From assembly GCA_904063045.1 (NCBI GenBank), contig CAJFCJ010000100.1, positions 47,228 through 89,611 of the forward strand: a stretch of DNA of 42,384 nucleotides, in the 5' to 3' direction. Both the position numbers and the translations under genes were made by a program. This document shows positions 32,631 through 42,384 of the stretch, piece after piece. This stretch comes from Dimorphilus gyrociliatus. Taxonomy: Eukaryota > Annelida > Polychaeta > Dinophilidae. A model generated the notes under the pieces. The model saw only the letters and a program-made list of their open reading frames with translations, made no database searches and was not told the origin of the DNA. Each line of letters opens with the position of its first letter. Position 1 is the first letter of the stretch.

Positions 32631-33093
32631 TGTACTTTGTTGTATTGTAATTGTAGGAAGTCCTAGCTCGTCACTATCAAATTCGTCCTCTCCAATCATT
32701 TACCAATGTGCCAAAGTACTGGTCCAAATAGAGCCTTTCAAGTTCGTCCACAAGTAGTCTTAATAAATGTAATTCCAGTAAAAATTAACCAACAAACACC
32801 AGTATTTCATTCAAAGAATATGTATTTGAGTAAATGAGTTTCTAGTTCTAAACAAGCAAGTTTGAACAACCAGCTGATGGTTAGAAAACTGAACTAACTA
32901 CTGTTAAATTTGTAGGGTTTATATACTTTTCCAATAGTTCACAGTTCACAGATAAAAATATTCACACAAACAAATGTAACAATTTGGATAAAGGGAAAGT
33001 TCAAATATACTTCCATGTTTGTTACTTTTTCTTTATCTTGGAGAACTTTTGCTCCCTATTTTAGTAGGTCAGAAAGTTGCCTAAGATGTAACA
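32631..33093 (-). mobile_element. LTR, family B copy 4
   Basis: 463 bp with TGTACTTTGTTGT at the left and GATGTAACA at the right (TGTTACATC...AAAGTACA on the minus strand). It holds the inverted TATA region gggtttatatactttt and the conserved agtttctagttctaaacaagc block. The flanks (cgtc and atta) do not match as target duplication. Confidence 0.78.
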
Positions 33094-34722
33094 ATTATTA
33101 ATAGAAGTTGGATTGATTCCAAAACACAAAAATAGGAAAAGGTCAACTTGATGCCATTTTAATATACAACAAATTATTAATAATAATTGTTTGTGTAAGA
33201 TAATATGTTTCTGTGTAAAGGACTGGTAGGATAAAAGTATTAAACTTAATCATCCAATATAGTATTGTGGATACAATACTGTTCAAAAGTGACAATAATC
33301 TAAAAGCTCCAAATATAAATAGAATAGTGGAAGATATAATTAATATTCATTAAATATGATGTGTATAATAATTAGGGTTAACATCTAAGTTGTAAAATAC
33401 TTTTACAACTTAGTTTAAATAGTGTATGTTGTAGTTTTAGGCATGTAGAGTACTCTATAATACTCTTTCAATATTGCTTTCCATTGATGAATGAAATGTA
33501 ACAATTTGGGTGTATTGTGTGAATTTGTGAGCCTGGTTACAAGCTTATGTGTTTAGTACCTACGAACTGCCTAAATGTGTACAACGTCTACAAATTAAAA
33601 GATCTTTAAAGCTTTTCCAAACATTCTTTGTTAATTTGCAGTATTCTAAATTTATTTCCTTCAAACAGTACTGCATATTCCAAAGTTTTTCAAAAACAGA
33701 TGTTAGGACAACACTTCACTTACACTTGAATATTCTGTAAAATAAAATTCTTACTAAAAATAATATCATGTCAAAAAATTAATGTAAAATTTTTTTTCCT
33801 TGTTTACCTATTCAGTTCATAATCCTGATAAAGTACTCATAAATAGAAAACAAATCACCTTCTATGATCAAGATACTTATCTTACAGCTGAAAAACTTGA
33901 TTCCCTAAAGTCAACACTATTCATAGTAAATTGTACAATTTTTGATGCTATTACATAATAAGGATATTTTGCAATTTAGTTTTCTTTTATCTGTTAGATA
34001 AAAACGGTAAGAATTTTTTGTGTGAACCTAATCTACAGTATAGGCCAAAAGTCCCCAGCCACCTTGTAAAATTTCTTATTTAGATATTGAGCTATACAGA
34101 ATAACTACTTTGAATTAGTAATAGTAATTATTACCATGTAGAGGGGTCAGGTGCGAATGTATCTGTTAGCAAATATTTCCAAGCCTGAAAACATTTTAGG
34201 AAAGGGTTAGTTTGAATATTTGGATGAATTTATTGTTAGAGGGACTCCAATTTAGGATTAGGAAATATAAAAAACACAGATATTACACTGAACTTTAGAT
34301 ATATTAAGGTAGGCTTCAACCCTCCATAGGTATGGGTTAGGGTTAGGTCTGTTTTGCTGTTCTTTTTTCCTAAAGTAAAGGAGAGAATAATGGCATTTAT
34401 CAAAAATAATAGGAAATTACCACAGGTAGTTATGTAAACTAGATCTTCAATGCAAATTTTACAGTAGATGTTGTACTTATTGTGGCTACTTTAAACAAAT
34501 ATGATGTTCCAACTCATGATTGTTAATGATGTATTCTCTTTGTTTTTTTCATACATAACTATGATAGAATTTTGAAAGCCCTACCTAACCATACCAAAAT
34601 AACTCTAACAATGGTTGTTTTTAGGCCTGTGAGAAATTATTGTTGTGTCAGAATTGACAAATAAAATATTTTTCTACCCTTCACTGACTGCCTTTAAAGA
34701 AAAAGAGGTGTGGTTTTTTTTA
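33094..34722. other. Long intergenic region
   Basis: AT-rich. Two small items only: a near-palindrome agtattgt-ggat-acaatact at about 33261-33280, shared with 41091-41116; and acagtataggccaaaagtcccc near 34034, which resembles the end of a Tc1/mariner-type transposon but has no partner here. No gene is supported. Confidence 0.45.
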
Positions 34723-34908
34723 TCAATAAAAGATATTTTCTGTGTGACTTTTAAATAGGCTCACATTATAAAGAATAGTCAGAATTGTAATAAACCATAA
34801 AAAAGTATTTTTCACTGTGAATAATAGCTGATCTTTATATATATATATTTTTGAAGGACACTTTGTTGAGAACTTGAACACAATGAGAAGTTTTTTTGGA
34901 GACATTTC

Positions 34909-36048
34909 CTAAGCTGAAATTGTCTTTTGCCTCTTTGATAGACCATTAAAGTTACATTTCATCGTTAGGCAACTATTTCTAGCATTACTTCTTAAAATTC
35001 CATAACTTCCAAAAGTTGAATAGTGGCTTACTAAGGCCCAAGTACATTTACTCAGGAGAAAAAATTCTGTATATATTTTTAAGATTCCCTGACAGGATAC
35101 ACTATTGTCCCGATAGTGTTTTGGTGTACCTTCAATCATATATGTTGAATATTTTTTATCAGTCTTTAGATAATTTTGTACTAATTCACTATCTAATGCA
35201 AAATATACAATTGTTGACTTTTCATCTCCTTTAGGTATCATAGGTTCAATGTTTAAAGCTTCCTTAACACATCTCTCTGACCATGACCTTGGATGATTAT
35301 ATTCAATCCAACCAGTTCTTATCTGAATGCATATTATGTTCTTATATCTGTTGAAAATTTTCTTGTGCTTTTCAATCTCCTTTAACAAGCTGCCTTTCGG
35401 TTTAAATAATTTGTCGAAGTAGTGTAAAAATATCTCAGTGTCCGTTTTATTTTGTCTTATGAATTTTGTATTTGGAAATTGAACTAAATATTGTTGTTTA
35501 AAAAAGAAAGAACAGCTATATATACCAATAATTTTTTCATTGAATGTCATATTTGGATTAAAAGCTCTTGGAGCCTTTGATTTACAAGAATAAGTAATAT
35601 GTTTATGTTTCTTCAATTTATGTTTGTCAATCATTTGAACTGAGTCAAGAGAAAAATATTTATTTAGAGGACAATTGACATTTGGATTATTTGAAGAGAG
35701 TAGAAGTGTTCTATTTAAGATTTCCGCTAAAATTTTACAAGATATTAATTCTCTTATAGTATTACCAAATCCTGATTTTATATCACAAAACAAATAGAAT
35801 GTTTCATCATCTAAATTCTCAATTCTATATGGTTCCTTAAAGACAAATATAGTCCTATACTATTTTGTAAAATATTTATGAAACAATACCTCTTTTTCTA
35901 TTTGGAAGTTGTAGGAAACATCAATGTTGCTTTTGAATTTAACATTTAAATACATATTTCCTTTCATTTGTAGAAAAGTTAATGTTCCAATTAACAAAGT
36001 TAATATCGTGAAGAAACCAAGAGCTATTTTTGAATTTTTTATTGCCAT
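34909..36048 (-). CDS. Fucosyltransferase-like type II Golgi membrane enzyme
   Basis: Two exons: 36048-35890 (53 codons) and 35835-34909, joined in phase 0 across a 54-bp GT-AG intron (35836-35889), giving 361 residues. A short basic N-terminus precedes a single signal-anchor (ALGFFTILTLLIGTLTFL, 9-26), as in Golgi type II glycosyltransferases. The catalytic part has GFGNTIREL (75-83), the sugar-nucleotide-binding ICIQIRTGW (221-229), YFALDSE (264-270), EFFLLSKC (310-317) and SHYSTFG (323-329). These are the successive motifs of fucosyltransferase-type GT-B folds: G-x-GN, H/Q-x-R, D at the strand end, S-x-FG. There are several N-glycosylation sequons. The HxR histidine is Gln here. Donor (GDP-fucose) and linkage are inferred from the family, not visible. 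The frame is intact, and this is the best-preserved host gene in the window. Confidence 0.72.
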
Positions 36049-36184
36049 AATTTTTCTGTAAAAGAAAAGTCAGTATATGTTATTTATTGACACTGCAAAC
36101 AAGTAGATTATAAATCTTAAGCTTATTCTTAAAACTTTTATCCTGATTGTCAAATGAGAAAAATTCTTTAGGACTTTCTGCTTC

Positions 36185-36725
36185 TTCAGAACAGTATTCA
36201 TCCCTTCCAATCATTTATCAACTTACCAAAGTACTCAAACAAATAGAACCTTTCAAATTCGTCCACAAATAGTCTTAACAAATGTCATTTCATTAGAAAT
36301 TAATCAACAAAATACCAGTATTTCGTCCAAAGAATATGTATTGAGTAAATGAGTTTCTAGTTCTAAACAAGTAAGTTTAAACAACCAGTTAACCATTAAA
36401 AAACTGAACTGACAAGCTGGAGAAAAGCATTTCCTTTTATACATTTCCAAAGCTTGGGTTCAAGTGGTCAAAGGATTACAAAGTTGAAATGTAACAATCT
36501 CATAATTCTCATGTAACAAAAATCTGAAAGACTGTTATTTAACAGTAAAACCCTGTTTATTATTTACATATAAAATATAATCCTAAGATTAGGGCCACAT
36601 GCCAGACATGTGCCACAGTAAACAGGCCTGTCTCATCAGCATCTGGTGTTTGAATCAGCATCTGGTGTTTGACCTGCTTGTTTTCCTTGTTCTTTGTTCG
36701 TTTGTTAATTCCCAAGTAGCCAACA
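36185..36725 (-). mobile_element. LTR, family B copy 5 (3' LTR of a lost element)
   Basis: Closely matches the 3' LTR of element 2: ccaatcatttatc, tttctagttctaaacaagtaagtttaaaca, ccagttaaccatta, gcatttccttttatacatttcc, agcttgggttcaa. An extra about 60-bp insertion lies near 36540-36600, and the stretch gcatctggtgtttga is duplicated at 36638-36672. Beyond 36725 the homology continues into the internal 3' region (caaagagtctatttcttagg), so it descends from a 3' LTR. The left end is degenerate. Confidence 0.75.
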
Positions 36726-37348
36726 TCTGTTACAGTCAAAGAGTCTATTTCTTAGGAAATAGAGTTCTTTCTAGCAATTTTGTAATATAAAATAAGATAT
36801 TCTGAAGGTCAGATTTCGAGTAAAAGATTCATCTTAATCAACCTAATCTCAGCAAAGCACATACCCTTATTCTCTTTCACACACATACATTCATACTGAC
36901 TCATACTTGCACCCAACATGATTATTAATCTAGTTATTATTTTCAGAGTGTAAATATTGCTTGAACGCACACACATCTATGTTTATTTGCCAGATTTTTA
37001 TTTTTATTTAAAGAATCAATTGAAGATTGCAATATAAAAAAAAAACTATAAAAAATTATTTCATATTTTATTTTGAAGAATCAATTAAAATTCACATATA
37101 TATTTGGAAACAGCTGTCCAAACTGAAGTAGGTAGACCAACAATTGTTCCAATTTATAATGAACTGACTAATAACATAACTTAAAGCTAAAAATCAAAAC
37201 TTTTCTCATTTTGCGATTCCTAACCCTAAAGTTCATCCAAAATGACCTGAAAAAAAAACTAAAAAAATTAAATTTAATCTAGAATGAAAACTATCCAAAC
37301 CCTACAAATGCTATAGTCTAGTCTGGCATCAACTTCATATATTCCTGT
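36726..37348. other. Intergenic region
   Basis: The first about 60 bp are internal retroelement sequence next to the LTR. The rest is AT-rich, with a few short homopolymers and no supported feature. Confidence 0.4.
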
Positions 37349-37669
37349 TTATTTCTCACTTGAAGAATTCAAGTTCAATATATCAGTATCACTTTTTGTA
37401 ATGACATATCCTCGAATCATATTCTTACAGTATGGGCATTCTAATCTTGAAAGTTTCATTGTACAGTCTATACAGCTTAGTAAATGACAACAAGGTAGAA
37501 ACAAAGTATTAGCCATGTTATTATAGCATATTTTACACTCCAAAGTCTCTTTTAATTGACAATATTCATTTGAATATATTTCTGAATTCCTGAAATCAGA
37601 AACAAAAGATAAAATAATAAGAATAAAAAAATAACTATTTTCTTACTTGAACTCTTTCATAGTCAACAT
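37349..37669 (-). CDS. Small IAP-type RING finger protein
   Basis: Two exons: 37669-37647 and 37589-37349, spliced across a 57-bp intron (GTAAGA...TTTCAG, 37590-37646). They give about 87 residues from the ATG at 37669; an in-frame TGA lies directly upstream. The RING is C3HC4: CKIC, then PCCH, C-x2-C (CIDC) and CPYC, followed by IRGYVITK. The spacing and the LPCxHLxxC..C......CPxC and I-x-G-x-V pattern are those of the C-terminal RING of IAP proteins, which are E3 ubiquitin ligases. The BIR domains are absent and the usual Gly between the zinc ligands Cys and His is Cys. It is either a free-standing RING or the last exons of a gene whose upstream exons I cannot see. Confidence 0.7.
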
Positions 37670-37942
37670 TCAGAGTTTTAATATAGATTATTGCAAATCA
37701 TTAATGTTCATATAGTAAAAACTCACATGTCAGTTAATTTAAATAAATTTTTTTGAAATTTAAAAAAATTATAAACTTGGATGGCTATTGGCTAATGAAT
37801 TATTAGTTCAAACATTTTATGTTTATGCTCAATAGTTTTCTTTTTTTTTATTCTCAATTTTTTCATATTTTTTCTCTTTTATTATTAAATGTTTATTTAG
37901 TATTATTTTCTTTAATATTACCAATTAAACATCTAGAATTTC

Positions 37943-38028
37943 ATGGGTACAGTTTTACTAAAAAAGTGGTACAATTTCACCTGGGTACAGTTTCACTTGG
38001 GTACATTTTCACCCAGGTACAGTTTCAA
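37943..38028. repeat. Isolated MULE C-type terminal array
   Basis: Four to five units of the type gggtacagtttcacct / gggtacattttcaccca, clearly related to the arrays of MULE C at 12591 and 14403. There is no partner array or transposase nearby. It lies between the RING gene and the DNase-like gene, about 115 bp before the ATG of the latter. Confidence 0.75.
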
Positions 38029-38144
38029 TTAATAACCTACTATAATTTCTAATTATTGATTAAAAATTTTATTGTTGTCTGCAACATTCTTATTTGACCA
38101 TTGCTGCTTGTCAACTCTATTAAGCATTTTTTATTTAGATAGAA

Positions 38145-39790
38145 ATGGCAATAGATCCAAATTCTCACGAAATTGTTTTAGACATTAAATACCTTCTTCA
38201 CCAGGAATTTCAAAGTAAACTTTTCCACTTTTGATTTATTTCACAGAGAAAAAAATTTCTTCTTTTTAGATTTTACTTTGGATGGGGATTTTAATTTCAT
38301 GGATGAAAATGTTCCAAATGGAATATATTTCTATCATGATGCTAAATATGTAACTATTGAAAATAATTTAAAAAAAAAACAATTTTACAATTACTTTCTT
38401 TTTGTTAAAACTGTTAGGATGTAAACAGAAAAAGCTCTTTAAAATTATTTTCAAAATGGCATGAAACCCATAATGGAGAGGGAAAATTTACTTTAAAGAT
38501 ATTTCAACCAGAAATATTGTGTTCTGTTCAATTTGTTCGTGAAACCTGTGTTTTTAAGTACGAAGAAAACTGTAGTATTTACAGTGAGTTGAAACATTCA
38601 ATATTTCAAAATTGATTAATTTTTCTTGTTTTCAATAAAAGAAATTCCATTGAATAATGTTGAAAATTTTAAAAAATGTTCTGTGGTTATTAAATTCAAA
38701 GTTAAACATGATAGAATTCATTCTTTAAGAATTGGAGCATTCAACATACAAAAAAGATTTGGTTAATATATAAATTCAACATTTTCTCAAAGTAGTTAAT
38801 TTTAAATAATTTATCTCATAAGGGTGAAAATGAGGAAGTTAAAAATCAATTTAAAAAAGTATAATTAATTATAATTTTAAAATTAAGTGCTTTTTTTGTT
38901 TTATTTACAAACTGTAAAATTGATAACAGACAGTTAAAAGTTTTGATCTCCTTCTCTTACAAGAAGTAGCAAAAGACAAAAAGAAACTTCCAAATTTTTC
39001 CGAGATTTTGAGGTCTATAAATACAGAATTAGTATCAAATGGAGAATCTCCATATTACGCATTAGTTGGCAAGGAATACCACAATTGTGAAAGATATTTC
39101 CTTCTCTATAATACAAAATACCTTGTTTGTTCTAAATGTAAAGAATATGAGGATAAGGAAAAAGAAAAATTTTCTAGACCACCATTAATTGCTACTTTTC
39201 AAACAAAATATTGTCAAGTTGATAAATTCACATTTATTCCTTTGCATAGTCGTCCAGATAAGGAGGCTAAAGGAAAATATCCCAACTTTTGGAGAATTAT
39301 CTAAACTTTTAAAAATTCCTGAAGAATTAGAGGAAACAGAGGTTAACTAAAAATTCAATTCTTACAGAGAGAATTTTTTTTGTGTAGAAATTTCTTGTAA
39401 ATATTCTGAAAATTTTATATTTTTAAATTTACCAGAATGATACAGATTTTATTATTGGTGGAGATTTAAACTGGTCAGCAAGTTACTGTTCTGCAGAGGA
39501 TAGAGCCTCTTGACAATATGTTAGAAACCACAAATATTATACAATGTACTCCAAAAGTTGGAACAAATAAGGGAAAAAACAAAGAGTACGACAGGTGAGT
39601 TACACTTAAAAAAATACTTTCAAAGATTCTTTTTTAATTATTAATGACTTTTTTTTGGATTTGTTAAAAGGCTTTTTTTAAAAGGAGAACTAATTAAATA
39701 TTTCAAGTTGGAGGATTTGTTGATTACACCATAACGTTTAGTAATCATTTTCCAATTGGATTTCATATTCAATCCTGTGATAAAATGTGA
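38145..39790 (+). pseudogene. DNase I-like endonuclease with novel N-terminal region, frame-broken
   Basis: Eight likely exons. 38145-38214, 38270-38349, 38418-38583 and 38642-38761 join in frame (introns 55, 68, 58 bp) and encode about 130 unrecognised residues before LRIGAFNIQ, the start of the DNase I fold. Later exons (38823-38858, about 38936-39341, 39436-39594, 39708-39790) carry FDLLLLQEV (metal-binding Glu), CERYFLLYN (Glu of the His-Glu pair), FTFIPLH (catalytic His), GGDLNWSASY, EYDR and SNHFPIGF (second catalytic His). In the last motif the usual Asp before His is Asn. Frames break at the exon 4-5 join, near 39270 (poly-A context) and near 39505. There is no signal peptide. It may be a pseudogene or suffer assembly errors. 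Substrate cleavage is inferred from the family. Confidence 0.72.
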
Positions 39791-41273
39791 AAATATAAAA
39801 TAACAAAATTACTCTCCCTTCAGAGTAAAGATTTTAGATTTCTCTCTTATGATATACCAAACCTGGAGGAGAGAAATTTTATTGTACAGCAACTCAATAT
39901 AGAGATATTCACTAGGGAATTTATTGAAAATGTTACTTCATTCCTAAATAAAACTTATTTAGCCTGTTATATAAAAATTGACAACACACAGTTTAACAAT
40001 CTCTATTGTCTCAGAGATTTGAATTCACAATCTTTGCAGTTTCTATTTCTCATTAACTTTTAGATTAGTTGTGTAATTCATTTTCCATGAGCAGGGATAA
40101 AGTTTGGTTGGTTGGTTGATGGACTAATTGAAAAATAGCTTTGCCACACCTTTTCCAAATAGTTAAACCTCTAGGATGACTCATTGAAATATAATTGGGG
40201 GATGAAGTCTTGGTGTGTTTCATATTTAGGTTAGATAATCAGATGAGTTGGATAGAGTAATATAGATCAAGATGTAAAATAACACAAAAGTTGCACACTA
40301 TATCTATTTAAAAATTTTTGAAATTGCCCACAGTTTTGTGGTTGTATCCTAACCCAGCCCTGGACTCCATTTCACGTACTTCAGGCTATTTAAAAGATTT
40401 CCAAGAACAAAAGTTCATAATAAAGTAGAAATTAAAATATTTAATAACAAAACAATGAATGAATGAAGACAAACTAGAAATAGCAACTTACAAGGATTTT
40501 TGTAAACAGGACTGTTAGAAAAAGATACAATAGAAAAAAATTTAAAAATTTACAATTTAAAATATTCCAGTTTTGAAGTAAATTTGAAAAAAGAGAATTG
40601 ATTTTTTTCAATCCTTGTATTGTGATTGATTGATAATAAATTATTACTATGATCATTATTTGAACATGCTACAGATTTCAATTTCAACTTAATTTATTTA
40701 TCATTCAAGTCTAATTTATCATAAAAAAATCTATTTTTGGTAATTTTAGTCTTTCTAAGAGAATCCAGTTTGAAGATATATTTTATAAATTTGTACACAT
40801 ACATTCGTCAGCTATATTCTAAACAATAGAGAAAGTAGTATTGAACCAGTATTGTATATGCAGATAGCACTGATAAAGATAAGCAGTAGTGACCTAGTTT
40901 TCGCATAGGGCAGTGCATACACATTATGCAGCAATAAAACCTATTGAATTATATAAAGAATATTTGCTATTTGCAACCTAGCATTAATATTACAATTTAT
41001 TAATCCATACATTTATGATTTCCAACTAAAACTAGTTCAATTAATTATCAATTATGCTTAAATTCTAAGTTTAGATTATATTCACTATTCAACAGTATTG
41101 TATACACAATACTGTTCTTTTTAACATGCATTAATCAGATATACTTCCTCCTTATATGCTGATGCTAAATTTACTAACTCAATCAATTCAATATCATTAT
41201 TAAGTAGAATATAAAAACGGTCAAATATACAATCTACATGTTTTCTTGATTGTTGGACTTGTCCTACTAAAAT
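39791..41273. other. Long intergenic region
   Basis: AT-rich with no supported gene. A perfect 10-bp-arm palindrome aacagtattg-tataca-caatactgtt lies at 41091-41116 and resembles the one near 33261. Short simple motifs (ggttggttggttgat near 40108) only. Confidence 0.45.
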
Positions 41274-41729
41274 TGTTACATCTTATGCAACTCTCCAACC
41301 TTCGAAATTCAACTATTATTTAGAAGAGGAAAACAATAAAAACATGACCATATTTAGAACTTTTCTTTGTCTTCAAATGTTACTTTTGTTTTTGTGAACA
41401 TTGAAATTTGTGAACTATCAACCCTTAAAAAGAGTATATAAACCCTACGAAATTAACAGTTGATAGTTCAGTTTTCTAACTGTCAGCTAGTTGTTTAAAC
41501 TAGCTTGTTTAGAACTAGAAGCTCATTTTACTCAATACATATTCTTTGGACGAAATACTGGTGTTTTGTTAATCAATTTCTACCGAAATTGCCTTTGTTA
41601 GACTATTTGTGGACGAACTTTAAAGGTTCTATTTGGACCAGTACTTTGGCAAGTTGGTAAATGATTGGAAAGGACGATTACAGTTGTGACGAACCAGAAA
41701 TTCCTACAATTACAATACAACAAAGTACA
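41274..41729 (+). mobile_element. Solo LTR, family B copy 6
   Basis: 456 bp, TGTTACATCTTATG to CAACAAAGTACA, with the 4-bp target duplication AAAT at 41270-41273 and 41730-41733. TATA box tatataaacc at about 41434. It contains the conserved blocks gtttagaactagaagctcattttact, ctaccgaaattgcc, ggttctatttggaccagtactttgg. This is the cleanest family B copy and defines its ends. Confidence 0.92.
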
Positions 41730-41884
41730 AAATTCATAGTCTTTAGATTCTATTAAAGTATTTCCTTCAACTCTAACACTTTCAAAAATAAGTGATTTTT
41801 AAGTAATGTCACCAATTTTTTTGCAGAAACTTCAATTGAAAACTGGTAACAAAGAACAAGATAGCAAATAAAATGCACTTAGGA

Positions 41885-41975
41885 GAGTCTAGTCTAAGGG
41901 TTATGGGTGATGAAAAAGGTTAAGGAGAGATTAGGGTTGATTTAGGGTAAAAGTAATAGGAATGATTTGTGATCA
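41885..41975. repeat. Half copy of the 26602-26929 palindromic element
   Basis: Shares with the right arm of that element the succession taagggt, ggtgatgaaaaagg, ttagggt, gggtaaaagtaa, atgatttgtg. The left arm is not present. Confidence 0.5.
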
Positions 41976-42384
41976 TTCAAAATCATTTAACAACAACTCT
42001 GAGGTTATCTTAGAAAAATTAATCATTAGTTTATACCTAACATATTTCCAGGTGGAAAAACTGGAATACTGCCATGAGATTCTTTATGTCTGATATAAAA
42101 TAATTCTTTGGGATGTTTGGGTCTATGGTTCTCCTTATATACATTCTATGAATTCTAGGCAGGAGGTGTTTAGACAGAAGACAGATGGCGCTGAATTATA
42201 CAAGTTATATAGATTTGACAGCAAACTGAACTTTTTTTATCTCAATAACCAATTAAAATGTTCTATCATTTAGAGAAAATTTTTTGAGGATTTTCTTTGA
42301 AGATAGTCAATTTTTATATTTGTGCTCAATTATTACTATCCAAAAGATGAAAATCTTCCAAATTAAATCCATTTTTGGTGAAAA
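41976..42384. other. Intergenic, right edge
   Basis: No coding, RNA or repeat feature recognised. Confidence 0.4.

Noticed and set aside
34030-34060. Tc1/mariner-like end (acagtataggccaaaagtcccc)
   Set aside because: No inverted partner or transposase found; the resemblance rests on about 15 bp.
40474-40656. 60-codon minus-strand open frame, and 33549-33740 plus
   Set aside because: Low-complexity Leu/Phe/Asn-rich translations of AT-rich DNA without motifs, splice context or homologues in the window.

Overview
The window is AT-rich animal (metazoan) nuclear DNA. Genes are split by very short GT-AG introns (54-61 bp where both ends are clear). The gene families (a NACHT-LRR receptor, a sacsin-like protein, an IAP-type RING, a type II fucosyltransferase-like enzyme, a DNase I-like protein, PHD-FLYWCH-MULE transposases and Ty3/gypsy elements with an envelope gene) fit a compact-intron invertebrate. 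The sequence alone does not fix the phylum.

Layout. 1-8344 (minus) is one huge NLR gene that runs off the left edge: an unrecognised N-terminal domain, a NACHT ATPase, and then a tandem array of ribonuclease-inhibitor-type LRRs encoded by about 25 exact-period 171-bp units. 8980-27190 is a dense nest of transposable elements. It holds a solo LTR (family A), a 5'-truncated gypsy element with its 3' LTR (9794-12590), a deleted MULE (12591-14497), several solo LTRs of family B, a second gypsy element carrying an Env gene (17423-21100), a MULE (21101-24690) that itself contains a solo LTR, and the remains of a further MULE (24691-26112). 27548-31961 (minus) is a decayed sacsin-like gene with a HEPN-like C-terminus, cut off upstream by an LTR. 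34909-36048 (minus) is an intact two-exon fucosyltransferase-like gene. 37349-37669 (minus) is a small IAP-type RING protein. 38145-39790 (plus) is a DNase I-like gene in many exons with several broken frames. The rest is intergenic DNA with more solo LTRs.

The most unusual structures are the NLR with at least 50 LRRs in near-identical two-LRR modules, and a set of MULE families. The termini of those MULEs are arrays of 14-21-bp units. Each family has its own unit, but all share a GGNAC(A/G)TTT..CC(C) plan. Several isolated terminal arrays remain in the window, one of them just upstream of the DNase-like gene. Most coding regions inside mobile elements, and several host-type genes, carry single-base frame breaks. 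Either this is an old heterochromatin-like graveyard or the assembly has uncorrected homopolymer errors. I cannot separate these from sequence alone.
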